A stretch of 64,000 nt of DNA from Acididesulfobacillus acetoxydans (GCF_900016645.1 NZ_CDGJ01000033.1); one strand, 5' to 3'; positions 17,110 to 25,023 are shown, numbered from the stretch's first letter. Numbers and translations are program-made. Notes: generated from the sequence alone by a model not told the origin.

Positions 17110-17251
17110 GCTATGCTGCGGATGCCCGGGGCCCGGACTCGAAGCATCGAGGATTGTTCCATCCAGTTCACACAAAGGTTCACCCGCCGTTTGCCTTGGA
17201 GTCCATGGTGCTCCTGCCCCAAGCGTTGTTTATATCGTTCACTCTCTTGGT

Positions 17252-17280
17252 TTGGGAATGGAGAACGACTGTGATAAAAT
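17252..17280 (+). promoter_or_regulatory. Candidate promoter of the PBP gene
   Basis: TTGGGA (17252-17257), a 17-bp spacer and TAAAAT (17275-17280) predict a start near 17287 and a 5' leader of about 130 nt that contains the two-hairpin element at 17348. Nothing else is seen in the 306 bp between the DUF1232 gene and the PBP gene. Confidence 0.6.
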
Positions 17281-17347
17281 AAAGAACGAGTACATGCTGT
17301 TCTACGACCCTTTCGACCCTATCTGCAGTGTGTGACCTTGGTTGAAA

Positions 17348-17405
17348 AGAAGAAAGGGGGAAAGTGGCCTTTCCTCTCCTGACTGAAGTCAGGAAGTATC
17401 CGGGC
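17348..17405 (+). promoter_or_regulatory. Two-hairpin leader element, copy A (upstream of PBP gene)
   Basis: The element comprises hairpin 1 (GAAAGG 17352-17357 with CCTTTC 17368-17373), hairpin 2 (TCCTGAC 17377-17383, loop TGAA, GTCAGGA 17388-17394) and a tail AGTATCCGGGC ending at 17405, exactly 10 nt before the TTG start. A near-identical element stands before the deacetylase gene at 25126. Hairpin 2 shows a C-G to T-A compensatory change between copies. No known riboswitch family was recognised. Confidence 0.65.
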
Positions 17406-17415
17406 TGCGAAAATC

Positions 17416-18819
17416 TTGAAAGGACTGCGCCGTATTGCCTTGGGCATGGTACTCTGCTTTTTCGTTCTGAGCCTTGGGCTCGTTTATTGGCAAGTTGTGC
17501 AAAACAATGTCATGCTCAAAAACCCGGCTAATCCACGCTTGGCACTTATGGAACGCCGTATCAAAAGAGGAGGAATTTTTGACCGCAACGGCGTGGTCTT
17601 GGCCGAGTCCAAAGTTGAAAGCGGTAAGAGTGTTCGCGTCTACCCTAACGGGGGGGTCTATGAGCCCCTGCTCGGATACGCTACCCTGCAGCATGGTCAG
17701 GCGGGGTTGGAAGACGCTCTGTCCGGCTGGCTTCTGGGGATGAAAAATCCCACTTTGTCCCAGGAACTCAAACAGTTTTTTCAAGTTCCCCGTCAAGGGG
17801 ATGATGTAGTGCTCACTCTGGACGCAAAGATTCAACAGGCCGCCTATGACGGTCTGCAGGGGAAGAAAGGAGCGGCGGTCGCCGTCGATCCCCGCACCGG
17901 GCAAATCCTGGCTTTGGCGAGCCAGCCGTCGTTTGACCCTAATTCTTTGGATAAGAACTGGAAAGAGATCTCCCGCCCCGGAAGCACGGATCTGCTGAAC
18001 AATGCCCTGTCCCTGTTCACACCCGGTTCCGTTATGAAGCTTGTCACCTCAAAAGCCTTGTTCAGCGGGGGAATCGATACCTCGAAACTTTTTGACGACA
18101 AAGGCACCACTGTGATTAACGGTCAAGTCATTCCCGATGAAAATACATCCGGCAACGGCTGGATCAACTATAATTTGGCGCTTGCCTATTCCAGCAATGT
18201 CTATTTTGCCACCCAAACTGTTAAAGCGGGGCAAGATAATTTCCTGGCGGCTGCCAAGGCCTACGGTTTTGGTCAGACAATCCCTTTTCCCTTGCCGGTC
18301 CCGGATAGCCAAATCACGAACAAGGCGGCGGTGCCCACGCATTTAAGTATTAATCAGTTGGCGGCCAGCGCCTTTGGTCAAGGCCAGGTTCTGGTCACAC
18401 CGCTGCATATGGCCCTGATTACGGCGGCGGTGGCGGACCACGGCGTCATGATGAGGCCCTACCTGGTGGACCGGGTGTTAGATTCCAGGCAAAATGTCCT
18501 GTATAAAGCTCAACCGAAACCCTGGCTTACCCCGTTGTCTCCGGCGGATGCCGGCAAAATCACCACAGCCATGGTGACGACCGTCAATCAAGGCACCGCT
18601 GCCGCGGTTGCCTTGCCCAATGTCCAGGTAGCCGCCAAAACCGGGTCGGCACAGCCCGGCGGCAATGTCACAACAAACGCCTGGTTCGTGGCTTTTGCGC
18701 CGGCCGACAATCCCCAGATCGCCGTCGCGGTCCTGGTGGAGCATGGCGGGGCCGGCGGGGTGGCGTCCGCTCCCATTGCCAAAGCGATGATCAAAGTGGC
18801 TTTGGCCGAAAATCTCTGA
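17416..18819 (+). CDS. Class B penicillin-binding protein (PbpA/FtsI-type transpeptidase)
   Basis: The 467-residue protein has an N-terminal membrane anchor (about 8-27), a short dimerisation/pedestal region with RGGIFDRNGVVLA (51-63), and a transpeptidase domain with all three motifs: SVMK (Ser205 nucleophile, Lys208), SSN (259-261) and KTG (408-410). It cross-links peptidoglycan outside the membrane. It is short for the family and lacks PASTA domains, resembling mycobacterial PbpA or sporulation-type PBPs. The start is TTG 17416, with no Shine-Dalgarno; the two-hairpin element ends 10 nt upstream. No FtsW/RodA partner is adjacent. Confidence 0.92.
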   Translation: MKGLRRIALGMVLCFFVLSLGLVYWQVVQNNVMLKNPANPRLALMERRIKRGGIFDRNGVVLAESKVESGKSVRVYPNGGVYEPLLGYATLQHGQAGLEDALSGWLLGMKNPTLSQELKQFFQVPRQGDDVVLTLDAKIQQAAYDGLQGKKGAAVAVDPRTGQILALASQPSFDPNSLDKNWKEISRPGSTDLLNNALSLFTPGSVMKLVTSKALFSGGIDTSKLFDDKGTTVINGQVIPDENTSGNGWINYNLALAYSSNVYFATQTVKAGQDNFLAAAKAYGFGQTIPFPLPVPDSQITNKAAVPTHLSINQLAASAFGQGQVLVTPLHMALITAAVADHGVMMRPYLVDRVLDSRQNVLYKAQPKPWLTPLSPADAGKITTAMVTTVNQGTAAAVALPNVQVAAKTGSAQPGGNVTTNAWFVAFAPADNPQIAVAVLVEHGGAGGVASAPIAKAMIKVALAENL

Positions 18820-18844
18820 TCTCTGACTTCTGACCTCCGTTCAG

Positions 18845-19792
18845 CTAGACCTCTTTTATGATCTCACCCATGCGGCTCACGTCATAGCCGCCAATACCCC
18901 GTACTTCATTTTGGAAAGCGGGGGAGTTCAAGATCGACAGGAGGGCCTGGAAAGGCGGTTTGTCAAGATCCTCCTGCAAGATGATAAGATCGTAGCGCTC
19001 TTTCTGCAAGGGTACAAAGTCAAGCCCGCTGACCTGCAGGGCTGCTTTTTCAATGCCCAAGCCGGCATCAGCCTCGCCCCGGGCCACCCGGCTTGCCACC
19101 GCGAGGTGGCTCATCTCCTCGTCCCCGTAGCCGCGGATTTGCCGACGGTCAATTGCCAGAACCTTCAGCTTTCCGTCCAGGAGTACTCTCGCTCCCGAAC
19201 CCCGCTCCCGGTTGACAAAACGCACACCGGGGCGGGTCAAGTCCTGCCAGGTAAGAATGTTTTGCGGGTTGCCCCCGGCAACGTAAAAACCCTCCGTCCG
19301 GTAGACCAGATTGATGACCAATGCCCGGTGCCCCGGCAGCATATGGCGCACATAGGGGATATTGTATTCATCGGTGTCACTGTCCCAAAGATGGGCTGTC
19401 ACCGCGTTCGCTTGTCCCCGGTAGAGAGCCGTCAACCCGTCGATACTGCCGATGTATTGGCGCAGGAATGAGAGGTGGGGAAGTCTCTTTTCCAGGTGAC
19501 GGGTCAGAATATCCAGAATAACGTCTTGGCCGCAGATGACCAGGCCCGCACTTTCGGGAAAAGGGCGGTTGCGATTTTCTCCGCCCGGAGAAGAAGACGA
19601 AAAGGGAGCGTGAACAACCACACCCTTGGCTTTCTTTTTGTAGGCTTCCAGGTCGGCGGCTTCCACCCGGACCTTACGCCCTATGTGGTAGGCGACTAAC
19701 TGACCGCGTTTTATGAGCTCGTAGACCGTGAACTTGGAGATTTTAAGGATCTTGGCCACCTCTTCCGGTGTGTAGGAAACATCTTCGGCCAT
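18845..19792 (-). CDS. HTH regulator with substrate-binding-like domain, likely molybdate/tungstate-responsive
   Basis: Residues 5-55 are an excisionase/MerR-like helix-turn-helix (YTPEEVAKILKISKFTVYEL) and residues about 85-300 are a periplasmic-binding-protein-like domain (PF12727 type) with GSIDGLTALYRGQANAV, FVNRERGSGARVLLD and ASRVARGEADAGLGIE. Such fusions occur next to molybdate/tungstate transport or molybdopterin genes and probably bind the oxyanion or cofactor as a signal. It is divergent from modABC, with a palindrome overlapping the promoter in between, so it likely controls that operon and itself. The minus-strand ATG at 19792 is followed directly by the HTH. Confidence 0.82.
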   Translation of the reverse strand: MAEDVSYTPEEVAKILKISKFTVYELIKRGQLVAYHIGRKVRVEAADLEAYKKKAKGVVVHAPFSSSSPGGENRNRPFPESAGLVICGQDVILDILTRHLEKRLPHLSFLRQYIGSIDGLTALYRGQANAVTAHLWDSDTDEYNIPYVRHMLPGHRALVINLVYRTEGFYVAGGNPQNILTWQDLTRPGVRFVNRERGSGARVLLDGKLKVLAIDRRQIRGYGDEEMSHLAVASRVARGEADAGLGIEKAALQVSGLDFVPLQKERYDLIILQEDLDKPPFQALLSILNSPAFQNEVRGIGGYDVSRMGEIIKEV

Positions 19793-19810
19793 TGTTTCAC
19801 CCGCTTTCTA

Positions 19811-19841
19811 TTGTCAACCATTATAACATATCGTATAATGG
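19811..19841 (+). promoter_or_regulatory. Promoter of modABC leader with overlapping palindromic operator
   Basis: TTGTCA (19811-19816), a 17-bp spacer and TATAAT (19834-19839) form a good plus-strand promoter. The palindrome CCATTATA (19818-19825) N8 TATAATGG (19834-19841) covers the spacer and -10 box, as expected for a repressor site. Its left arm also gives TATAAT on the minus strand, so it may serve the divergent regulator gene. Confidence 0.7.
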
Positions 19842-19989
19842 GCTTGCAGTTAGTTTATGTGAGTTCACGTTTGCGGGAGAAAGGCACTCGTTCAGCCAAG
19901 GGCCGTTGGGCGGCTTTGAGTTAACGAGAGAGACGGTTTACCTCCGATGTGAACCATTAGCCGATCATTTGGCATCAAAAGAAATGTTA

Positions 19990-20095
19990 TCCGCTCTCCG
20001 AGCCAGATAAGCCTAATGAGTAATCGACGGCTTCTGGCCAGGGCTTCGAGCCCTCGGGGTATATCCGGAAACGGGTATGCCTTCACTTTTGGAAA
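19990..20095 (+). promoter_or_regulatory. Candidate Moco-type (molybdenum/tungsten cofactor) riboswitch aptamer
   Basis: The leader holds CTCCGAGCCAGA (from 19996), which can pair with TCTGGC (20033-20038); a stable GGGCTTCGAGCCC hairpin (20041-20053); and GGAAACGGGTATGCCTTCAC. This layout resembles the Moco RNA motif. It is followed by an intrinsic terminator (20135) and then by modA, which fits transcriptional attenuation by cofactor. Identification is from memory of the motif and not a covariance search. An additional small hairpin, GGTTTAC/GTGAACC, lies upstream near 19935. Confidence 0.55.
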
Positions 20096-20134
20096 AGGAG
20101 GTGGGCAGGCTGTCAGGCGTTTAATTGCGTGCGG

Positions 20135-20168
20135 GCTCCACCGGTTTTGGGTGGAGCTGTTTTAGTTT
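20135..20168 (+). terminator. Intrinsic terminator in the modA leader (likely expression platform)
   Basis: GCTCCACC (20135-20142) pairs with GGTGGAGC (20150-20157), followed by TGTTTTAGTTTT. GGAGGTGG upstream (20097-20104) can compete for CTCCACC, giving a plausible antiterminator. Confidence 0.75.
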
Positions 20169-20311
20169 TGGTTGAGCCGCTTATAGTCAGTCCAGCCCGT
20201 CTTCCTGAAATTTTCGGGCCCTGGGGGGCGGGAACTGAAACGGTGCTATGAGCGAGTATGCGCGAGGAATTTTGTTCCGGATGTTACTTTATTGAAAACG
20301 GGGGTAAGAGA

Positions 20312-21154
20312 ATGCAAAGGGGTAATAGAATGCGGAAAAGATTGGGATGGGCGCTCCTCAACTCACTCGCGGTGCTTTTGTCGGTGGTGCTATTGCTGGC
20401 GGGCTGCAGTGCCGGAGGGGGGACAAATTCGGGCAAGGGCGGATCGCAGCCCGGTTCAAGGGCCTTAATCATCTCTGCTGCCGCCAGTTTACAGAATTCC
20501 TTAACTGAGATTCAGAAGGTTTACGTAAAAACCCACCCCGATGTTCGGCTGACCTTTAATTTTGGCGCTTCGGGTCCGCTGGAGCAGCAAATCGAACAAG
20601 GGGCCCCCGCCGACCTGTTCATTTCGGCCGGCAAAGCGCAGATGGATGCGCTGGTCAAGAAAAACTTGGTGGTCAAGCAGACAAAAGTTAATTTGTTAAG
20701 TAATGTCTTAGTTTTAATCACCGGTAAGGATAATAAAAATGTGACTTCGGTCCAGGATTTGACGAAGCCCGGGGTGAGGAAGATTGGCATCGGCACGCCT
20801 CAGTCCGTGCCGGCGGGAAAGTATGCCGAAGAGTCCCTGAAGAGCTTGAAGCTTTGGAACACGCTGCAGCAGGAGCAAAAGCTGGTGCTGGCGAAAGATG
20901 TCACCCAGGTGCTCACCTATGTTGAGATGGGAAGTGTGGATGCGGGGTTTGTGTACCAATCCGACGCCCAGAGTTCTTCCCAAGTCAAGGTTGCGGCGGT
21001 TGTTCCCGACAGTGCACACCGGCCGATCGTCTATCCGGCGGCTGTCGTCGCAGGTTCCAAAGACAAACGCGATGCCGAAGACTTCTTAAAATTCCTGGAG
21101 AGCCCGCAGGGACAGCAGATTTTTGCCAAGTACGGTTTCAAGACGATGAAATAA
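20312..21154 (+). CDS. modA: Molybdate ABC transporter substrate-binding lipoprotein ModA
   Basis: The 280-residue product has a lipoprotein signal (basic start, hydrophobic helix, LLLAGC with the lipid-bearing Cys32), then the ModA fold: ISAAASLQNSLTEIQKVY, FNFGASGPLEQQIEQGAPAD, LFISAGKAQMDAL, GIGTPQSVPAGKYAEE and a C-terminal GQQIFAKYGF. The family captures molybdate or tungstate outside the membrane for ModBC. Start ATG 20312 follows GGGGGTAAGAGA; ATG 20330 is an alternative, and an upstream in-frame codon at 20258 lacks a ribosome-binding site. modB follows after 22 bp. Confidence 0.92.
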   Translation: MQRGNRMRKRLGWALLNSLAVLLSVVLLLAGCSAGGGTNSGKGGSQPGSRALIISAAASLQNSLTEIQKVYVKTHPDVRLTFNFGASGPLEQQIEQGAPADLFISAGKAQMDALVKKNLVVKQTKVNLLSNVLVLITGKDNKNVTSVQDLTKPGVRKIGIGTPQSVPAGKYAEESLKSLKLWNTLQQEQKLVLAKDVTQVLTYVEMGSVDAGFVYQSDAQSSSQVKVAAVVPDSAHRPIVYPAAVVAGSKDKRDAEDFLKFLESPQGQQIFAKYGFKTMK

Positions 21155-21176
21155 TAGCGGATGAAGTGAGCACAGG

Positions 21177-21866
21177 ATGCAATTTGATTATGTTCCGGTT
21201 ATTCTCTCCTTAAAAGTCGCCGTGGCCGCGGTGGTTTTGGTCGTGATCGGCTGTCTGCCCATTGCGGCCCTGATGGCTAAATACGAGTTTTGGGGCAAGG
21301 GATTGGCGGAGTCGGCGTTGACCTTGCCCCTAGTGCTCCCGCCTTCCGTCGTTGGCTTTATGTTGCTCTATCTTTTCGGCAAGAACGGTTGGCCGGGTAT
21401 GTTTCTCGAGCACTTCTTTCACTATCAGGTCGTCTTTACCCTTTCCGGCGCGGTCATCGCTTCGGCGGTCGTTTCTTTCCCCCTCATGTACCAATCTCTT
21501 AAAGCGGCGCTGGAAAGTGTGGACCCCAATTTGGAAAAAGCGGCCCGCACGTTGGGGGCGGGGGAGCTAAGAATCTTTTTCACGGTGACGCTGCCCTTAG
21601 CCTGGAACGGTTTTATCGCGGGGCTGGTCCTCGCCTTCGCCCGCTCCCTCGGGGAGTTTGGGGCCACTCTGATGATAGCCGGAAATATACCGGGCAAGAC
21701 CCAAACTATGCCCCTGGCCATTTTCTTTGATGTTTATGCCGGCGAGGGCAAGCAGGCAAACATCCTGGTTCTGATCATGACGGTGTTCAGTTTCCTGGTC
21801 ATTTACGCTCTCAACCTCTGGCGCAAAAAGGGCAAAAGGGGAGGAAACGGAGGGGCTGTCCGATGA
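21177..21866 (+). CDS. modB: Molybdate ABC transporter permease ModB
   Basis: The 229-residue inner-membrane protein has five or more helices and the cytoplasmic EAA loop KAARTLGAGELRIFFTVTLP (about residues 121-140), which contacts the ATPase. LPLVLPPSVVGFMLL and FARSLGEFGATLMIAGNIPG are typical of ModB/CysT permeases. The C-terminus is basic and Gly-rich (about residues 213-229) and is encoded by the start of a DNA repeat that fills the modB-modC spacer. Confidence 0.93.
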   Translation: MQFDYVPVILSLKVAVAAVVLVVIGCLPIAALMAKYEFWGKGLAESALTLPLVLPPSVVGFMLLYLFGKNGWPGMFLEHFFHYQVVFTLSGAVIASAVVSFPLMYQSLKAALESVDPNLEKAARTLGAGELRIFFTVTLPLAWNGFIAGLVLAFARSLGEFGATLMIAGNIPGKTQTMPLAIFFDVYAGEGKQANILVLIMTVFSFLVIYALNLWRKKGKRGGNGGAVR

Positions 21867-21987
21867 CGAGAGGGCTGTGCGAGGGCGAGGGGACTATCCG
21901 ATGACGAGGGGGACTATCCGATGATGGGAGAGCGGTCCGATGACGAGAGGGCTGTGCGAGGGCGAGGGGACTACCCGATGACGGAGG
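21858..21987 (+). repeat. 77-bp-period duplication spanning the modB end and modB-modC spacer
   Basis: A block of about 49 bp beginning GTCCGATGACGAGAGG at 21858 recurs at 21935 with almost no change, and CTATCCGATGA-type submotifs recur between. The first copy includes the modB stop codon. The spacer of 130 bp is otherwise without genes; the expansion may have pushed apart genes that were once coupled. Confidence 0.85.
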
Positions 21988-21996
21988 GGTTGTGCG

Positions 21997-22665
21997 ATGA
22001 TTGAGGCGAAGTTCGGCAAGGAACTGCCCGGCTTTGAGTTAGAAATCAATATCGCTCTGACTGAGGGCATCTTGGCTGTGGTCGGTCCGTCCGGGGCCGG
22101 AAAAACCACTTTGCTGCAGTGTGTCGCCGGCTTGCAAAAACCTTCCTGGGGCGAGATCCGAATCGGGGGGAGACTTGTCTTTTCCTCGCGGGAGGCCAAA
22201 AACATCCCTGCGCGCGAGCGCCGCATCGGCTATTTGTTTCAGGACTATGCTCTTTTTCCTCATCTGACGGTGGAAAAGAATGTGCTTTACGGTAAGCCCA
22301 AGGGTGATGACCGGCGCGCTAAGCGCCTTTCCCTGGCCGAAGTCCTCCGGATGCTTGGCATCGAGCATCTCAAGAACAGGTACCCGGGTCAGATTTCGGG
22401 TGGCGAGAAGCAGAGGGTGGCCTTAGCCCGGGCTTTGATGACGGCCCCCGAACTGCTGCTCTTGGATGAGCCCCTTTCGGCGCTGGATCCGGAGACACGG
22501 AGTGCCCTGCAACGGGAACTGCGCCGGTTGCAGCTTGAATGGCAGATTCCCTTTATTCTGGTCACGCACGACTTGCGGGAGGCGGAGTTTTTGGGGGATC
22601 AGGTCATCCGGATCAACCGGGGCCGGCAGGAGGAATTGGCGATCTGCCGGCCTGCCTTCCCCTGA
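21997..22665 (+). CDS. modC: Molybdate ABC transporter ATPase ModC (short form, no Mop/TOBE domain)
   Basis: The 222-residue ATPase has Walker A GPSGAGKT (30-37), Q-loop FQDYALFPHLTV (81-92), ABC signature SGGEKQR (134-140), Walker B LLLLDE (153-158), D-loop SALD and the switch His191. It powers ModB. Typical ModC is about 350 residues with a C-terminal molybdate-binding Mop/TOBE domain; here the protein ends just after the ATPase core (ELAICRPAFP), so substrate feedback inside the transporter is probably missing. No downstream frame continuing the domain was seen. Confidence 0.9.
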   Translation: MIEAKFGKELPGFELEINIALTEGILAVVGPSGAGKTTLLQCVAGLQKPSWGEIRIGGRLVFSSREAKNIPARERRIGYLFQDYALFPHLTVEKNVLYGKPKGDDRRAKRLSLAEVLRMLGIEHLKNRYPGQISGGEKQRVALARALMTAPELLLLDEPLSALDPETRSALQRELRRLQLEWQIPFILVTHDLREAEFLGDQVIRINRGRQEELAICRPAFP

Positions 22666-22842
22666 GGCGCGGGCTGCGCGCCGGCGGCAGATGGCCCAAG
22701 TGGGACCTCCCGGCCCGCCTTTGAGCAAGAGGGCGACCGTGAACTTGCTATTCCTGACTTCCGGTGTTATGCTTGGATGAAGCCAGCCGTGTTCGCGAGG
22801 GGGGAACCGGCGCTTGTTCGGGAAACGACGGGAGGGATGACG

Positions 22843-23370
22843 GTGCTCGGTGCCAAAGTGGCGCAGGAACTCAACGGACAGCTTCAGAAGGAGTTCTATT
22901 CCGCCTATTTTTACTTAGGGATGCAGGCTTATTTTGCGGCCCAAGACCTGGACGGTTTTGCCAACTATTTTCGGGTTCAGGTTCAAGAGGAACGTGACCA
23001 TGCCCTGGCTTTCTTTAACTATCTCAATAAGATCGGAGGAAAGATTGTCCTGGCAGCGATTCAAGAGCCGCCCTCCGATTTCAGCAGTCCGACGGATGTG
23101 TTTGCCCGCGCCCTGCAGCATGAAGAGTATGTGACCAAATCCCTCTACGCCATTATGGATGTGGCCCGGGAAGCGCGGGATCATACAACGGAGATTTTCC
23201 TGCAGTGGTTCATCACCGAACAGGCGGAGGAAGAAGAAAACATGGGCCGGGTTCTAAAACGGCTGAAGTTGGTAAAAGAAGACAGTGCCGGTCTGTTCAT
23301 CATCGATAATGAGTTGGCCCAAAGAGTTTATACACCCGCGGTTATTCCCGGGTTGTCACCGCAGCCGTAA
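22843..23370 (+). CDS. ftn: Non-heme ferritin
   Basis: The 175-residue product aligns with bacterial ferritin from its first residue (VLGAKVAQELNGQLQKEFYSA). Ferroxidase residues are present: Glu17 (KEFY), Glu50/His53 (QEERDH), Glu94 (QHEEY), Gln127 and Glu130 (ITEQAEEE). It oxidises and stores iron in a 24-mer shell. GTG 22843 has GGGAGGG six bases upstream; ATG 22837 is only two codons earlier but too close to that Shine-Dalgarno, and a longer in-frame form from 22777 would add 22 unlike residues. A terminator follows at 23436. Confidence 0.92.
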   Translation: MLGAKVAQELNGQLQKEFYSAYFYLGMQAYFAAQDLDGFANYFRVQVQEERDHALAFFNYLNKIGGKIVLAAIQEPPSDFSSPTDVFARALQHEEYVTKSLYAIMDVAREARDHTTEIFLQWFITEQAEEEENMGRVLKRLKLVKEDSAGLFIIDNELAQRVYTPAVIPGLSPQP

Positions 23371-23435
23371 GAACGGCGGACCGCCGTGTCCGATGCGTAT
23401 CCGCCGGGGAAGCCCGGACGGGCGTTACGGCAATG

Positions 23436-23476
23436 AGACCTGCATTTTCACGGATGGAATGCAGGTCTTTCTTTGG
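23436..23476 (+). terminator. Rho-independent terminator after ferritin
   Basis: AGACCTGCATT (23436-23446) pairs perfectly with AATGCAGGTCT (23458-23468), followed by TTCTTT. Confidence 0.85.
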
Positions 23477-23720
23477 CACAAGCCGGGTTTTCTTCGGCAT
23501 CTCTGAGAGTACTTATCTGCCCAGTGAACTTTTGCGGGGCCCTTTTCGTCTTAATCAGGGGACAAAGATTTTCTGACCAAGAGGCGGAGATTAAGGAAGG
23601 ATTTTCCCCCGAGTTGCCGTAATATGTATTGAGAAAACTTTGGGGCCTTGTCGTAGGCCCGGCTGATGGTCCGGTTTGAATATTCGAGGGGATTTTTGTT
23701 CAATATTTAGATATAGGTAA

Positions 23721-23831
23721 AGAAAACCCGGCTGCTGCCGAGCCTTAAGCGAAGGTGGCAGACGCAAGTTTTCTTAGCCTGCGAACGACGTAGACTTTCA
23801 GATTAGGAGAAGAAAAGGAGGGCTTTTTCCG
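23721..23831 (+). promoter_or_regulatory. Candidate structured leader of the glycosyltransferase gene
   Basis: Nested helices AGAAAAC/GTTTTCT (23721-23727 with 23768-23774), CTGCC/GGCAG (23735-23739 with 23757-23761) and CCTT/AAGG (23743-23746 with 23752-23755) form a long hairpin, followed by an unpaired stretch up to the AAAGGAGGG Shine-Dalgarno. The rest of the 460-bp gap upstream shows only the ferritin terminator and AT-rich DNA. Confidence 0.4.
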
Positions 23832-24983
23832 GTGAAACCAAAGCGGGTGCTCATTTTTTCGGCGACATTCGGGGCCGGGCATGTAAGAGCGGCTCAAGCT
23901 CTGATCGAGACCTTGCGGGAAGATGATCCAACGCTTGACATTACCCATTTGGACTTTGGCGCCTTTGTCAGTAAGACCATGAACACGGTGATCAAGAGTA
24001 CCTACATCGAAGTCATCAAGCACACACCGAAACTTTGGGGCAAGTTCTATTACCGGACGGCAAAAATCTCGCCCCATTCCGTATTTCAACGCTTCCTCAA
24101 CGGTATTGGACGCAGTGAACTTGTAAAATACATCAGTTCTCTGCGGCCGGATCTTATCGTCTGTACTTATCCCACGGTAGCCGGGGTTCTGGCGGAACTC
24201 AAACTCAAAGGAGTTCTCGATGTTCCTTTGACGACGGTGGTGACCGATTATGCCGTACACAGCCAGTGGGTTCATCAAGGAATCGATTTGTACATCGTGG
24301 GTGCCCGGGATGTCTATGAGGGGCTCACCAGCCGCGGCATTGACGGCAGTAGAATCAGGGTCACCGGCATCCCCGTGAGTCCCCGTTTCGAGCGGGAAAT
24401 TGAGCGCGGGCCGGTTGCCGCCAAACTCGGTTTGGATCCCAATGGGTTGACTTTTCTGGTCATGGGCGGAGCTTATGGCGTCTTAAACGGCGCCAAGCGG
24501 GTCTGCCAGTTTCTGGCGGACAGCCGGGTACCGGTTCAGACGATTTCCGTATGCGGCCGGGATGAACGCCTCTACAAATCTTTGGACGGCTTGGTCGCCG
24601 GAGCCCGCAACCCCTTTGTCCGTTTTGGCTTTGTCAATAACGTGGAGGAACTCATGGCAGCCTCCGATCTCATTATCACCAAGGCGGGGGGGCTCACGGT
24701 CAGCGAGGCCCTCACTCGGAGGATTCCCCTCTTGATTTTTAAGCCGATCCCGGGTCAGGAGGAAGAGAACGCTACTTTTCTGGAGAAAGTCGGAGCGGGA
24801 AGAATCGCTCATACGGAGGAAGAATTGGAAGGAATTCTCAGAGAGATCTTGGCACATCCCCAACAGATAGCCGCGATGCGCAAGGCGGCGGCTGGGGTTC
24901 TGCCGGGGAAAGCCGCGGAGCGGGCTGTCGGGTACATGATGGAACTCGCGGATGAACAGACGAGCCGGCAGAAGATTGGCTGA
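23832..24983 (+). CDS. MGDG synthase/UgtP-type diacylglycerol glycosyltransferase (GT28)
   Basis: The 383-residue protein begins KPKRVLIFSATFGAGHVRAA, the nucleotide-sugar/lipid-binding start of the MGDG-synthase family, continues with TVVTDYAVHSQWVHQGIDLYIV, and carries the GT28 donor-binding C-terminal half (VMGGAYG, FGFVNNVEELMAASDLIITKAGGLTVSEAL, PIPGQEEENA). Family members add glucose or galactose to diacylglycerol for membrane glycolipids or lipoteichoic acid anchors. It is a soluble protein that binds the membrane surface. GTG 23832 follows AAAGGAGGG. A cell-envelope deacetylase gene lies downstream after a terminator. Confidence 0.88.
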   Translation: MKPKRVLIFSATFGAGHVRAAQALIETLREDDPTLDITHLDFGAFVSKTMNTVIKSTYIEVIKHTPKLWGKFYYRTAKISPHSVFQRFLNGIGRSELVKYISSLRPDLIVCTYPTVAGVLAELKLKGVLDVPLTTVVTDYAVHSQWVHQGIDLYIVGARDVYEGLTSRGIDGSRIRVTGIPVSPRFEREIERGPVAAKLGLDPNGLTFLVMGGAYGVLNGAKRVCQFLADSRVPVQTISVCGRDERLYKSLDGLVAGARNPFVRFGFVNNVEELMAASDLIITKAGGLTVSEALTRRIPLLIFKPIPGQEEENATFLEKVGAGRIAHTEEELEGILREILAHPQQIAAMRKAAAGVLPGKAAERAVGYMMELADEQTSRQKIG

Positions 24984-25023
24984 AGAATACCGGGAAAATA
25001 TCGTTTTTTATGGTGGATAACCG

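Noticed and set aside
22777..22842. Longer ferritin start
   Set aside because: The extra residues are unlike ferritin N-termini; GTG 22843 has a proper Shine-Dalgarno.
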